Shown piece by piece: positions 17,527-25,805 of a DNA stretch of 64,000 nucleotides (its first letter is position 1; every line of letters starts with the position of its first letter). The DNA is from a bacterium (GTDB lineage Bacteria; Krumholzibacteriota; Krumholzibacteriia; LZORAL124-64-63): assembly GCA_016719645.1 (NCBI GenBank), contig JADJYS010000028.1:1-64000 (forward strand). The letters are read 5' to 3'. The translations under genes were made by a program, and so were the position numbers. Under the pieces are notes generated by a model, which saw only the letters and a program-made list of their open reading frames with translations, did not search any database and was not told the DNA's origin.

Positions 17527-19203
17527 TTAGGCGCCGCCGCCCGTCCCGTCGCCTAGCTGATCATACTCGTTGTGTCCCCACGCCCAGAGCGTGCCGTCGG
17601 TCTGACGGGCCAGGGTGTGCAGGCTTCCCGCCGTCACGGAAGCCCAGATGTCGTCGACGCCGACCCGGATGGGAGCGTTCTTGCTGACGGTCGTCCCGTC
17701 GCCGAGCTGGCCATAGCCGTTGAATCCCCAGGCCCAGAGCGTGCCGTCGGTCCGGCGGGCAACGGTGTGGTTGTGCCCGGCCGCCACCGAGGCCCAGGTG
17801 TCGGCGGTGCCGATCCGGGTGGGGGCGTGTTTGTCGACGGTCGTCCCGTCGCCGAGCTGGCCATTGTCGTTGTGTCCCCACGCCCACAGCGTGCCATCGT
17901 CCTGGATGGCGACGGTGTACGAGCCTCCGGCCGTCACCGAGGCCCAGGTGGTGGCGGTGCCGATTTGGGTGGGGGTGGGCTGGGCGACGGTGGTCCCGTC
18001 GCCGAGCTGGCCGGCGGCGTTGTATCCCCACGCCCAGAGCGTGCCGTCGGTCTGGAGGGCGACGGTGTGGCTTCTTCCGGCCGCCACCGAGGCCCAGTTG
18101 GTGTCGGTGCCGATCCTGGTCGGGGTGTTCTTGTCGACGGTGGTCCCGTCGCCGAGATAGCCGCTATATCCCCACGCCCAGAGCGAGCCGTCGGTCTTGA
18201 TGGCAACCGTGTGGATGTTTCCGGCAGAAACGGACCTCCAGCCGCCTCCCGTGGTCACCGTCAGCTCCGCGTCGTCGGAAATCGCCCCCGACGCGGCGGT
18301 GATCGTCGTCACGCCGGCCGCGATCCCGGTGGCGAGGCCGGTGGCGGCGTTGATGATCGCCACCGTGGGCGTGCCGGAAGTCCAGGTGACGGAGGACGTG
18401 ATATCCGACGTGCTGCCGTCGGAATAGGAGCCGGTGGCCGTGAATTGGCTCGCGCTCGCGACGGCGACGCTGGTGCTGGCAGGCGTGACGGCGATGGCGG
18501 CGAGCGTCCGCGCGAAGGTGATGTCGCTGATGTCGATGTCGGGATCGAGAAGGATCGGCGTGCCGTCTTCCGCGAGCGTTATGGTGACGACTGAGTTCAG
18601 ATCGCCACCCAGAAAATCGAAGCTGACGTGCAAGGCATCCAGCATGCCGTCGATACCGGAACCGTCGGCGCTGAACGGGGTGGTGAGGAAATCGTACTCG
18701 GTGTAATCGACGCCTGCGTCGGTGAACAGGCTTTGCAGGTTGGCGTTCACGATCGCCTGCGCCGCCAGCATCCCGGCTTCGTCGAGTTGCACCGAGCTGG
18801 GCGCCCAGTTGCCGAACACGCCGCCGAGGTTGTCGGCGAGGCTGGAGAGGAGCAACGCCAGCGTGGTGAGCGGCGTGATGTTGGCGATGTCGCCCTCGGC
18901 GTCGGCCCAGGAGTAGAGCACGATGCCGGCGCCATCGGTGGCACTCAGCAGGATCGGGAAGGTCAGCCCCATCGCATCGAGCGTGTAAACGCCGCCCCCG
19001 CCGCTGACGGTGTTGGCCATCGCGCCATTGGCGCCCACGGCGGTGATCGCGCCGCTCAGCGGCGCGCCGACGGCGACGGTGCCGCTGACCGTAGCGGTGG
19101 GTGTCGGCGTGCCGCTGCCGCCGCCGCCCCCGCAACCAGAGACGAGAACGGACAGCGCCAGGACCAGCCAACGCCCAATCCACACTCTTGTTGATCTTTG
19201 CAC
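17527..19203 (-). CDS. RCC1-repeat lipoprotein with bacterial Ig-like domain (3' truncated)
   Basis: 558 residues. A lipobox (VLVSGCGGGGG) is followed by a carboxypeptidase-regulatory-like beta module (TVSGTVAVGAPLSGAITAVG), a helical middle, and a BIG2-type Ig domain (FTATGSYSDGSTSDITSSV, GLATGIAAGVTTITAAS). The C-terminal half is a run of ~51-residue RCC1 beta-propeller repeats with the motif HTVALQTDGTLWAWGYN, QLGDGTTV. The frame stops with TAA at 17527 inside a repeat, and the missing blade continues out of frame. A blade short of closure, the propeller may be unstable. The neighbouring repeats are near-identical at DNA level, so slipped recombination is a likely cause. Confidence 0.72.
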   Translation of the reverse strand: MQRSTRVWIGRWLVLALSVLVSGCGGGGGSGTPTPTATVSGTVAVGAPLSGAITAVGANGAMANTVSGGGGVYTLDAMGLTFPILLSATDGAGIVLYSWADAEGDIANITPLTTLALLLSSLADNLGGVFGNWAPSSVQLDEAGMLAAQAIVNANLQSLFTDAGVDYTEYDFLTTPFSADGSGIDGMLDALHVSFDFLGGDLNSVVTITLAEDGTPILLDPDIDISDITFARTLAAIAVTPASTSVAVASASQFTATGSYSDGSTSDITSSVTWTSGTPTVAIINAATGLATGIAAGVTTITAASGAISDDAELTVTTGGGWRSVSAGNIHTVAIKTDGSLWAWGYSGYLGDGTTVDKNTPTRIGTDTNWASVAAGRSHTVALQTDGTLWAWGYNAAGQLGDGTTVAQPTPTQIGTATTWASVTAGGSYTVAIQDDGTLWAWGHNDNGQLGDGTTVDKHAPTRIGTADTWASVAAGHNHTVARRTDGTLWAWGFNGYGQLGDGTTVSKNAPIRVGVDDIWASVTAGSLHTLARQTDGTLWAWGHNEYDQLGDGTGGGA

Positions 19204-19377
19204 GGGAAACGACCTTCCATATCTGCCGGTGTTCGCGATGCGGATTGGAGCGTGGTGAGATTTCCATCACCAGGCGGGCCGCGTGCCCTCTGAGCGTGTG
19301 GCAGCGGATAACTTCAGTTTGAAGTCAGGCGGAATCGCCAGTCAAGGCCATATTGGTCCTGATTTATCTTATGGTAT

Positions 19378-19870
19378 TTAAATCAGTTGAGGCGAGGCGG
19401 CGGCGAGATACCTCGCTCCCGCGTCCGTCACCCGGGTGCCGCAGAGAAACAGCGAGGTCCGTCGCTTCAGGCCCGTGTCGTTTCGGGCCAGCGCTCGTAC
19501 CCCCGCATCGGTCAACATCGTCTGCTGGAGGTTGAGCGGGGTCGGAGAGCCACGCCGCGCCTGCATCGGAAACGGGCTCGCGGCTGAGGTCGAGTTCCGT
19601 GACCCGGGCAAACTCCGCCGTGCCGAGCGCCGTGCCCGCAGGGAGGTTGAGATGCTCGCATATCTTGCCTTCGATCAGTGCGCGCTCCGCGGCGTTGACC
19701 GCCGGCTGCCCAGGCGCCGCCCAGCTGCGTGCAGGCTCGCACCCGTATCCCGCAATACCGACGGCCAGCATCACCAGGTGATGCACTCCCAGTTGCCGTC
19801 GAATTCGTGTCGTGGATGGGCCGGACCAGCGAGATGGAGCCCGCCCCAATATTTGGCGGGCCCTGTTCAT
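19378..19870 (-). pseudogene. Leucine-rich-repeat lipoprotein, frameshifted
   Basis: The first frame gives a lipoprotein signal (HHLVMLAVGIAGYGC), then ERALIEGKICEHLNLPAGTA and an LRR start FARVTELDLSREPVSDAGAA followed by WLSD. The LRR then continues in another frame: LNLQQTMLTDAGVRALARND and TSLFLCGTRVTDAGARYLAA. The change lies near 19545. LRRs of the TxLxLxxTxVTDAG type mediate protein binding. A single-base error in assembly would also produce this picture. Confidence 0.58.
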
Positions 19871-19917
19871 TCCGGTTCTGTCGTGACTTGTCGGTCGCAT
19901 TTCTACCTTGCTCATCG

Positions 19918-20096
19918 GTGACCCTTCTTCCGCGCCGCGGTGCAATACGATGAGCACCCGGCCGGCCTGGTGGCGCGCCGCTTCTTCGCGGATGAGCGGA
20001 ATGAATCCCCGCCGAGACCCACCTGCCTCCGCCATTCTCGACTCCTGCCATGGGATAGATAAGAAACGGCGAATCGCATCCTCTCCGGATCGTCAC
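19918..20096 (-). pseudogene. Decayed copy of the lipoprotein family at 11035
   Basis: Two short segments match the gene at 11035-11751: RMRFAVSYLSHGRSREW (there RMRVAVLYLSHDRSRDW) and, in a different frame, IPLIREEAARHQAGRVLIV (there IPLIREAARYQADWVLIV). The part between them is deleted. Both the deletion and the frame change show a relic. Confidence 0.62.
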
Positions 20097-20894
20097 CTAC
20101 ATCGGCGAGGTCCGGCACCGCGTGGCGAGCAATCCGGTGGCAGCGCTGAGGTCCAAGTCGGCCACGAGCAAGCCCGCTTGCCCGTACGGCTGAAAGCACT
20201 GCAGCGTGCCGTCCGGACGCGCGACCGCCGACGTGGTCCCGGAGCCCTCGCTCGCGCAGTTCACCGATGCGACGTAGCACGTGTTCTCGGCTGCCCGACA
20301 CAAGACCGCCTTCTCATGGAACGTGTTGGCGGGATCGGCGAAGGTGACGGGTCGATAGCTTCCGGGCTCGGCGACGTGCGCATGCGGGTGAAACACGATC
20401 TGCGCGCCTCGACGCGCGGCCCATCGCACCGTCTCCGGATACCTCCACCCTTCGTGACAAATCACCACTCCGAAGGTCAGCGGGCCGGCGGTGAAGACTC
20501 GACGTTCCGAGCCGAAGGCAGGATAAATGGCGTCCTCCGACGGGTCGATCTGCACCTTCTCTTGCCAACCGGCGATCGTGCCGTCCGGGTTGATCACACA
20601 AACGGCGATCTGCAAGCCGCGCTCGGTCACGCGCTCGGTGCCCAAGATGACCGTGATGTTGGCGAGCTCGGCGGCATTCGCCACCTCGGACCACGCCCGT
20701 TCCAAAAACTCGGGATCTGGCGGCGGCGCGGACGTGCCGGGCCAGCGATATCCGGGAATGAAACACTCGGGAAAACAGACCACGAGCGCGCCCTGTCGAC
20801 CCGCTTCGGCGACCGTCGATGTCGCCAGCAGCACGGACTCCTGCGGAGTCGCAGGTACACGGACATTCGCCAGGGCGATGCGAACCGTACTCAT
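20097..20894 (-). CDS. Carbon-nitrogen hydrolase (nitrilase superfamily)
   Basis: 265 residues. The Glu-Lys-Cys triad of the nitrilase superfamily is complete: Glu in VVCFPECFIPGY, Lys in GWQEKVQIDPSE and Cys in GVVICHEGWRYPE. The second Glu of the extended catalytic set is probably E of FHEKAVLCRAAEN. Soluble. Members cut nitriles, amides or carbamoyl groups; the missing signature of any one branch leaves the substrate open, with aliphatic amidase or omega-amidase types the usual possibilities. ATG at 20894 starts the first strand (STVRIALANVRVP). Confidence 0.82.
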   Translation of the reverse strand: MSTVRIALANVRVPATPQESVLLATSTVAEAGRQGALVVCFPECFIPGYRWPGTSAPPPDPEFLERAWSEVANAAELANITVILGTERVTERGLQIAVCVINPDGTIAGWQEKVQIDPSEDAIYPAFGSERRVFTAGPLTFGVVICHEGWRYPETVRWAARRGAQIVFHPHAHVAEPGSYRPVTFADPANTFHEKAVLCRAAENTCYVASVNCASEGSGTTSAVARPDGTLQCFQPYGQAGLLVADLDLSAATGLLATRCRTSPM

Positions 20895-20954
20895 CTCGGC
20901 AACCACCGTTTCATTCGCACCTTGGTGGCGCAGTTCCTCGAGAACGCTTATGCG

Positions 20955-21000
20955 GTCGAACGTTGTGATGACCTGCACCGGCGTGGCGGCGCGGGCTCGG
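20955..21000. other. Possible attC left-arm remnant
   Basis: GTCGAAC then GTTGTGATGACCTGCACCGG aligns loosely with the left arm of attC1 (shared AACGTTG and ACCTGCA). It sits at the 3' end of the membrane-protein gene at 21023, where a cassette's attC belongs. No right arm is visible. Confidence 0.28.
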
Positions 21001-21022
21001 CCCGCAACAACCACCGCCGACT

Positions 21023-21484
21023 CTACTCCCCCTCATTGCCAAGCCCGTGGCCCCCGACGCCGCCAGGTCCATCACGGAGCTCGGCCTGTGGTCCTCGGTC
21101 GCTGTCACGAGACCAGAATTCGACAAGAACCGTGATCAATGTCCATACGACGAGCGTGGGACGTATCTTGTCCGGGACAAGATCCCGCCCTCCGAGCAGG
21201 ACGTCCATGACTTCCGGGAAGCCGAGAGCGTAAACGAGCGCAAGAACGGAATAGGAAGCGCGGCGCTTGCTTGAGGAGATGTAGAGGATCGTGATTACAG
21301 CACTGGAGAGTCCGAGCAAGAGCAGGCCAAACTGCCAGCTCTTGAGCCGCTCAGCCCCAGCGAGAACGAAGCCCAACACAGCACCAAAGAAGATGTTGAT
21401 GCCGCTCAGGTTGGCCTGATACTCGCCATCGGTCATTCGACCGAGCCCTGTTGCTTCGAGCAGCTTCGTCAGGCGTCCGCTCAC
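21023..21484 (-). CDS. Membrane protein, hypothetical (probable terminal cassette)
   Basis: 153 residues, with hydrophobic segments INIFFGAVLGFVLAGAE, WQFGLLLLGLSSAVITILYI, YSVLALVYALGFPEVMDVLL and PTLVVWTLITVLVEFW, i.e. four predicted membrane helices and a Gly-rich soluble tail. Not recognised as a named family. Its start is only 23 nt from the core site of attC1, exactly the position of a cassette gene's 5' end, so I read it as the last cassette of the array whose own attC has decayed. Confidence 0.6.
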   Translation of the reverse strand: MSGRLTKLLEATGLGRMTDGEYQANLSGINIFFGAVLGFVLAGAERLKSWQFGLLLLGLSSAVITILYISSSKRRASYSVLALVYALGFPEVMDVLLGGRDLVPDKIRPTLVVWTLITVLVEFWSRDSDRGPQAELRDGPGGVGGHGLGNEGE

Positions 21485-21506
21485 GGCATCCCCCCCTTAT
21501 CCCAGA

Positions 21507-21571
21507 GGCCAACGTTGGCTTCACCTGCAAGCGTGACAGACGCGATTGTCTGGTGCAAGCGCTTGTTATGT
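21507..21571 (-). other. attC site 1 (short form)
   Basis: GGCCAAC at the left and GTTATGT at the right bracket a 65-bp imperfect palindrome. Inner arms are TTGGCTTCACCTGCAA and TTGCACCAGACA-type. The 3' gene of this cassette (21617-22438) lies to its right and ends 46 nt away. Confidence 0.6.
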
Positions 21572-21616
21572 TTCAACTGCAAGGCTCAGCTGGACGATCG
21601 GCGGCCCTCGAGAGAA

Positions 21617-22438
21617 TCACGGATGGAAAGCGCCGCCCACCAGACGGTACCCGAACTGAAAGGTCGAAGGCCCCAATGGGACACCGCGCGCCAACGCGTG
21701 AGTCCCCTCAAGCTTCCACGAAGAGCCTTCCGTACAGGTCTGTATTTGATGTCCAGCGAAAGCCACCGTGACAATACCGGCAACCCCGGACAGGTTGGGC
21801 GGGAAGAACGTCTGCATTCCGCTGGATCCCGCTCCTCCTGTGACCGGGCCGGTTGGAGCACATTCGGCCACGACACTCAACCCGTCGATACGAATGGATC
21901 CCGACCACTTCCCATCGGGATCTTGCCGAAGTTTCACATCTCCGTAAGTCGCGTAGTGCCCTTTGTCGCGCATATAGGCAACATACTGATTGTCCGGAAA
22001 CCAGAACTCCAAGAGCAAAAACGGCTGACCGGGGTACGAGATCGTCGACGAGTCTGACGGGGCGACGCGCGCCGCCCACAATGCAATGGCGCCGTCCTGC
22101 GGCCAGTCCGGGGCGTGTCCGTCGATCATGAATGTCCCCATTCTGACGACTTCGAGAAACGAGATGCCCCAAGGACCGTGCGACGGCTCTTCGGTCACGT
22201 GTTCCCCCGCCCAGCGTACGCCATCCGCGGCCAACTCCCCGATGGTGATGAACCGCAGGTTTGGGGGCAGTCGATCCGCAACCGTGGCGGGATCAAACAG
22301 GACATAGACAACAACCTCCTCTGTTTGATCCACGACCCAGTGCGTTTTAGCACCAGCGGGAAGGGTGGGCACTTGAGCGCAGGCATCGTTGGCAACGAAA
22401 GCAGCAAGAGTCATAGCTAATAGCACGCACGCCTTCAT
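21617..22438 (-). CDS. Integron cassette gene: exported acetoacetate-decarboxylase-like protein
   Basis: 273 residues. A signal peptide (MKACVLLAMTLAAFVANDACA) is followed by a domain whose start, FDPATVADRLPPNLRFITIG, resembles the acetoacetate decarboxylase-like fold, as do the long beta strands FLLLEFWFPDNQYVAYMRDK and YGDVKLRQDPDGKWSGSIRI. The catalytic Lys pair of true acetoacetate decarboxylase is not evident, so I infer only the fold. It is the cassette served by attC1 and is followed upstream by the degenerate attC2. Confidence 0.55.
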   Translation of the reverse strand: MKACVLLAMTLAAFVANDACAQVPTLPAGAKTHWVVDQTEEVVVYVLFDPATVADRLPPNLRFITIGELAADGVRWAGEHVTEEPSHGPWGISFLEVVRMGTFMIDGHAPDWPQDGAIALWAARVAPSDSSTISYPGQPFLLLEFWFPDNQYVAYMRDKGHYATYGDVKLRQDPDGKWSGSIRIDGLSVVAECAPTGPVTGGAGSSGMQTFFPPNLSGVAGIVTVAFAGHQIQTCTEGSSWKLEGTHALARGVPLGPSTFQFGYRLVGGAFHP

Positions 22439-22516
22439 CTCATCCTTCCTTCACAGGCCGCGGTACGCCACGGCAATCGGCCCTTGTCGCGCGGTCGCCA
22501 CGCCGCTCGGACGTCA

Positions 22517-22610
22517 ACATAACAACGTGCTTCATCGGCGAAGACGGTTTGCGCGGCGCCTGCGCAAACAGGCGACGTGACAGGATGTTTCGTCTGCCGC
22601 GAACTCCGGC
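22517..22610 (-). other. attC site 2 (degenerate)
   Basis: ACATAAC at the left leads into ACGTGCTTCATCGGCGAAG, and the right part GGCGACGTGACAGG then CTGCCGCGAACTCCGGC keeps the hairpin and the conserved GCGTGACA-like loop flank. The right core site is eroded (GAACTCC instead of GTTRRRY). It belongs to the cassette at 22755-23306. Confidence 0.45.
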
Positions 22611-22754
22611 AAGGCATCACCACTCACCCTACCACAGTCTCGTGATGACCGATGGCTAGATCTTTCTGGCGTCGTTTCCAGCGCGATTTCCGTGTACGTG
22701 AGCGGCACTCATCTGGGCGACGAATTCCAGGGACTGACGCCAATATGCGTACGA

Positions 22755-23306
22755 CTAGTCTTTCCGCACCAAGACCACGTTCGCGAACGGCGATGCGGAT
22801 CCCGACTTGTCCAGGTTATGGATCGTCCACGCCCACGTATCGGTCGTCCGATCGTACGCGAACGTGGTGCGGATTCCGCTCCCGTCCGCGAATGAATAGA
22901 TGAAGGGGATCCGATCACCGTCCGGCTTCGCGTGGCCGACGCCCTCGCTGGAAAAGTCGGTTGCCGCTGTGTTGTCGAGCCACATCAAGGCATACTCGCT
23001 CAACTTCGGATCCCAGACGATGTAGATCCAGGCCTCGTATCCGATACCGCCGCTGGCGTCCTTGTCGCGCGAGACCTCGTGGATGCGGATGTACTGGCGA
23101 TTGAGAACCCAGTCGATATCCACGTCGTGCGTGGTCGGCTTCTTGGCGATTGTGCCGGTCAACACCCACCGGCCGGTCATTTTGTCCAACAGACCTTCCG
23201 GTGCGCTCATGATCCGATCTTGGGCGCGCAGTGCAGGCGCGACGAGAAGCGCGAACGCAACAGCGATCAGCAGGCGCCGAGGGCGGGCTCGAGGTGATGT
23301 GATCAT
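22755..23306 (-). CDS. Integron cassette gene: exported DUF1579-like protein
   Basis: About 183 residues. A Sec signal peptide (RRLLIAVAFALLVAPALRAQ) precedes a lipocalin-like beta barrel: MTGRWVLTGTIAKKPTTHDV, IDWVLNRQYIRIHEVSRDK, YEAWIYIVWDPKLSEYALMW, IRTTFAYDRTTDTWAWTI. The GRWxLTGT start and IGYEAWIYxxWD motif recall DUF1579/THAP4-like small barrels. Function unknown. The cassette has no other gene. Confidence 0.58.
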   Translation of the reverse strand: MITSPRARPRRLLIAVAFALLVAPALRAQDRIMSAPEGLLDKMTGRWVLTGTIAKKPTTHDVDIDWVLNRQYIRIHEVSRDKDASGGIGYEAWIYIVWDPKLSEYALMWLDNTAATDFSSEGVGHAKPDGDRIPFIYSFADGSGIRTTFAYDRTTDTWAWTIHNLDKSGSASPFANVVLVRKD

Positions 23307-23371
23307 TTGGTGATTATTGCCCTCCGGGCAAAGACACATGTTGACAGACATCTACGGTGCGCTTTCAAGCG

Positions 23372-23471
23372 GCCTAACATCGGCGTTGTACTGCGGGCGG
23401 GCTTAACGCGTCGCTGGCTCCCGCCAGCGTCGCGACATGGCCGATCCGTCTGCACCAACGGTCCGTAAGTT
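23372..23471 (-). other. attC site 3
   Basis: GCCTAAC at 23372 starts a 100-bp hairpin; arms CGTTGTACTGCGGGCGG and CCGTCTGCACCAACGG pair with one extra base in the right arm. The right core is GTAAGTT, missing one T of GTTRRRY. It shares its arms and its central GCTGGC/GCCAGC loop with attC11 and attC12. Confidence 0.68.
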
Positions 23472-23491
23472 TACGCTACTGCTTGCATTCA

Positions 23492-23899
23492 CTATTTCAA
23501 ACCTGGATCTGGTGAATGCACATGATCTGCCATGACTTCCTTGACTACTACGTACACCATGGCAGATGCAGCAAGCACAAGACTCAGCTTGTCTGACCCA
23601 TTATAGTAGACTTCAATCCCCTTGATCGAATCTCGGGGAATGATCTCGACAGGAGGCGTGCCGTCGCGTCTCGAGACGACAAGAGACTCCGCATTAATTC
23701 CAGTCAGCAATCCCTCAATCGACCGCATGTCCAGGGTAAGCACGCGGACACGGTCGCCGGCGCGTAGTCTTGTTTCGGAGCTGAAATCCAAATGATTCGC
23801 CGTGATATTGTATGGTTGCTTGATTGCCCGGTATCCGGAACACCCCGCCACGAGCAACAGGGTGCATAGAATCGACGATATCGACGCCTTCCGAACCAT
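23492..23899 (-). CDS. Integron cassette gene: small lipoprotein, paralogue of 10199
   Basis: About 135 residues. The lipobox is LLVAGCSGY. The mature part has a small beta domain (RLRAGDRVRVLTLDMRSIEG, AESLVVSRRDGTPPVEIIPR, SIKGIEVYYNGSDKLSLVL) and a C-terminal helix with a His/Asp tail. GAAGGAAGC precedes the ATG at 23899. The chromosomal lipoprotein at 10199-10618 has the same organisation (lipid anchor, VRI, IxGxx, IPxxxIxxIE, hydrophobic helix), so the two are paralogues. Function unknown. Confidence 0.62.
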   Translation of the reverse strand: MVRKASISSILCTLLLVAGCSGYRAIKQPYNITANHLDFSSETRLRAGDRVRVLTLDMRSIEGLLTGINAESLVVSRRDGTPPVEIIPRDSIKGIEVYYNGSDKLSLVLAASAMVYVVVKEVMADHVHSPDPGLK

Positions 23900-23926
23900 A
23901 GCTTCCTTCTCTATGCCAACAAACAA

Positions 23927-23989
23927 TCTAACGTTGGCTCCGCCGCATGCGTGCCACGCGGCTTTGTCAGGTGAAGGCGCTGGTTGGGC
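23927..23989 (-). other. attC site 4 (short form)
   Basis: TCTAAC with GTTGGCTCCGCC at the left and AGGTGAAGGCGCTG then GTTGGGC at the right give a 63-bp hairpin. It is the shortest in the array and belongs to the beta-propeller cassette at its right. Confidence 0.6.
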
Positions 23990-24006
23990 GAACTCACCCC
24001 GGGCAT

Positions 24007-25122
24007 TCAGTAGATCCTATCGAACGACTCGCCGTTGAACCGGCAAACGCTGCCGTCGCCCATCCCGAACCACAGGGCATCCCGCTTGTCCCGATAGATG
24101 GCCCACACTATGGAGCTGGTCAGCCCGTCCTCAATCGTGAAGTTCGTCAGCGACTCGCCATCGAAGCGCCAGGCGCCGTTGTCGCGAGTTCCAAACCAGA
24201 TGTTGCCGGCGGCGTCTTCCGCAATCGAGAATATCCGGCTGAGCGGTCCGGATGGCCCCACAGCCCTGCTGCCGAGTCCGTGCTGTTCGGTGAAGTTGGC
24301 GACGGCCTGACCATCATAGAGCAAGACCCCGAGCCCGTTGTTGCCGATCCAGAGATTTCCCCGGCTGTCTTCGAAGATGCTGCGGACGTGGAATCGCTCC
24401 ATTCCGGTCCCGATTCCCGCGGTCTCTTCGTTGATGAACGTGAAGGACCGGCCGTCATACCTGAAGACGCCCGGATACGTCCCGAACCAGACCGTTCCGT
24501 CGCGTCCCTTCACGATGCCGGTGACCAGGCAGGGATTATCTTCCTCTACTCCGGGCGGCAAAGGGAAGGCCAGATACGAAAGCGATCGGCCATCATATCG
24601 ATACACGCCCTGTCCCGCGGTGCCACGCCGCATCCCGCCATCGCCAGGAAACCAGAGGTCGCCGGCCTCCGTGTGCCAGGCATCCCCTGGGGCGACGTCC
24701 GGGCTCCCGGGACCTCCCCCGGTACGGGTCTCGAACTCGTCGCCATCGAAGCTGGAGATCCCGTTTCCCGTCGCGAACCATATGATTCCGGCCCGGTCTT
24801 CCTGAATCGTCCGGACTTGATTGTCGCTCAACCCGTCGCTCGCCGTGTAGTAGATGAACTCGCGACCATCGTACAGGCACACGCCCTCCTGATGGCTTCC
24901 GAACCAGAATCGCCCCTTGCTGTCTTCGAAAATGGATCTGATCCCGGAGGTATACCTGAGCTGCGGCTTCGTATCGGCTGCCCCCGCGCTCGTTTCTTGC
25001 GCACGGTCGGCCGATACCTTGCTCTTGTTTCCGTCCGTGGCGTCCCGATTTGAGCAGGAGCTGAGCAGGGCGATCGCCAGCAGGGCTGTCCACTTGGCAT
25101 GCGTTCTTCTGGTATTGATCAC
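24007..25122 (-). CDS. Integron cassette gene: two-component-regulator-type beta-propeller lipoprotein
   Basis: 371 residues. GTG start at 25122 with AAAGGAAT upstream; lipobox ALLSSCSNRD. The mature protein is a beta-propeller with reg_prop-type blades: IRSIFEDSKGRFWFGS, GLSDNQVRTIQEDRAGIIWF, VRSIFEDSRGNLWIGN and FSIAEDAAGNIWFGTRDNGA, ending with SIVWAIYRDKRDALWFG. These blades are the sensor part of hybrid two-component proteins of Bacteroidetes, here alone on a lipid anchor. It probably binds a sugar or partner in the periplasm. Its attC (attC4) is at the left. Confidence 0.68.
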   Translation of the reverse strand: MINTRRTHAKWTALLAIALLSSCSNRDATDGNKSKVSADRAQETSAGAADTKPQLRYTSGIRSIFEDSKGRFWFGSHQEGVCLYDGREFIYYTASDGLSDNQVRTIQEDRAGIIWFATGNGISSFDGDEFETRTGGGPGSPDVAPGDAWHTEAGDLWFPGDGGMRRGTAGQGVYRYDGRSLSYLAFPLPPGVEEDNPCLVTGIVKGRDGTVWFGTYPGVFRYDGRSFTFINEETAGIGTGMERFHVRSIFEDSRGNLWIGNNGLGVLLYDGQAVANFTEQHGLGSRAVGPSGPLSRIFSIAEDAAGNIWFGTRDNGAWRFDGESLTNFTIEDGLTSSIVWAIYRDKRDALWFGMGDGSVCRFNGESFDRIY

Positions 25123-25135
25123 TAATTCCTTTGTC

Positions 25136-25234
25136 TGCCTATCACCAGCTTCGGCAGTGGGCTCGGTCGGCGCGGCGCTTGAGCACGCAAGCGACGCGAG
25201 AGCCGCGACCATCTGCTGCAAGCTGTTGTTATCG
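25136..25234 (-). other. attC site 5
   Basis: TGCCTATC at the left and GTTATCG at the right bracket a hairpin with arms AGCTTCGGCAG and CTGCTGCAAGCT, with one extra base on the right. Loop flanks GGCGCGGCGCTTG and CAAGCGACGCGA match attC7 and attC8. The left core is imperfect. Confidence 0.62.
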
Positions 25235-25654
25235 TGACGACCCAAGGTCCTCCTTCGCCACCGCCAAGTCTCCGTGGCGCCAGATCACGGCACCGATGTT
25301 TCGGCTGCCAGAACACGCCGCAATCGCCTTTTCGATCTCATACTGGCACAAGTATTTCGCGTGATCGCACGGGCCGGGCGCCACCAGCGCCTGTAGCGCT
25401 GGAAGAGCTTCGCGTCGTCCGAGTTGGCCCAGTGCCCAAATCGCGCGATTGCGTTCAACCGGCGCCAAGTCTTCGTCGGATGCGACCGCGAGTAGTGCGC
25501 TGAGGGGGTCACCAGGATGATGCGACCTTGCGTCAGCCACGGTGTCGCGCACTCCGGCGCCAATGGCCAGACATATGGCAACGAACGCAACAACTAACAG
25601 GGTGAACGAGCCGGCCGCGATCATCCGCCAGTGAAGTCTCAGGAATCGCTGCAT
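25229..25654 (-). CDS. Integron cassette gene: single-pass membrane protein with HEAT-like repeat
   Basis: 141 residues. One hydrophobic segment (MIAAGSFTLLVVAFVAICLA) is followed by helical repeats typical of HEAT/PBS-lyase-type proteins (RNRAIWALGQLGRREALPAL). Two Cys near CDHAKYLCQYEIEKAIAACS may bind metal or form a disulfide. The gene's TAA stop lies inside the attC5 right core (CGATAAC on the coding strand). Function unknown. Confidence 0.58.
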   Translation of the reverse strand: MQRFLRLHWRMIAAGSFTLLVVAFVAICLAIGAGVRDTVADARSHHPGDPLSALLAVASDEDLAPVERNRAIWALGQLGRREALPALQALVAPGPCDHAKYLCQYEIEKAIAACSGSRNIGAVIWRHGDLAVAKEDLGSSR

Positions 25655-25707
25655 GACGACTCTCCTTCAGTGCGGTGACGCAGTCGATCCGATCGGCCAA
25701 TTATTAT

Positions 25708-25805
25708 CACTAACATTGGCTTCAGCTGCAAAGACGATTGGCGCGAGCCGTGCGCAAGCACGGCACGTGACGAGCGGCTTTGACTGCTGGAGGCTGTTGT
25801 TAGGC
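25708..25805 (-). other. attC site 6
   Basis: CACTAAC at the left, GTTAGGC at the right. Arms GGCTTCAGCTGC and GACTGCTGGAGGC pair with an extra C in the right arm. It resembles attC9 and attC10 (ATTGGCTTCAGCTGCAAAG). Confidence 0.72.
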
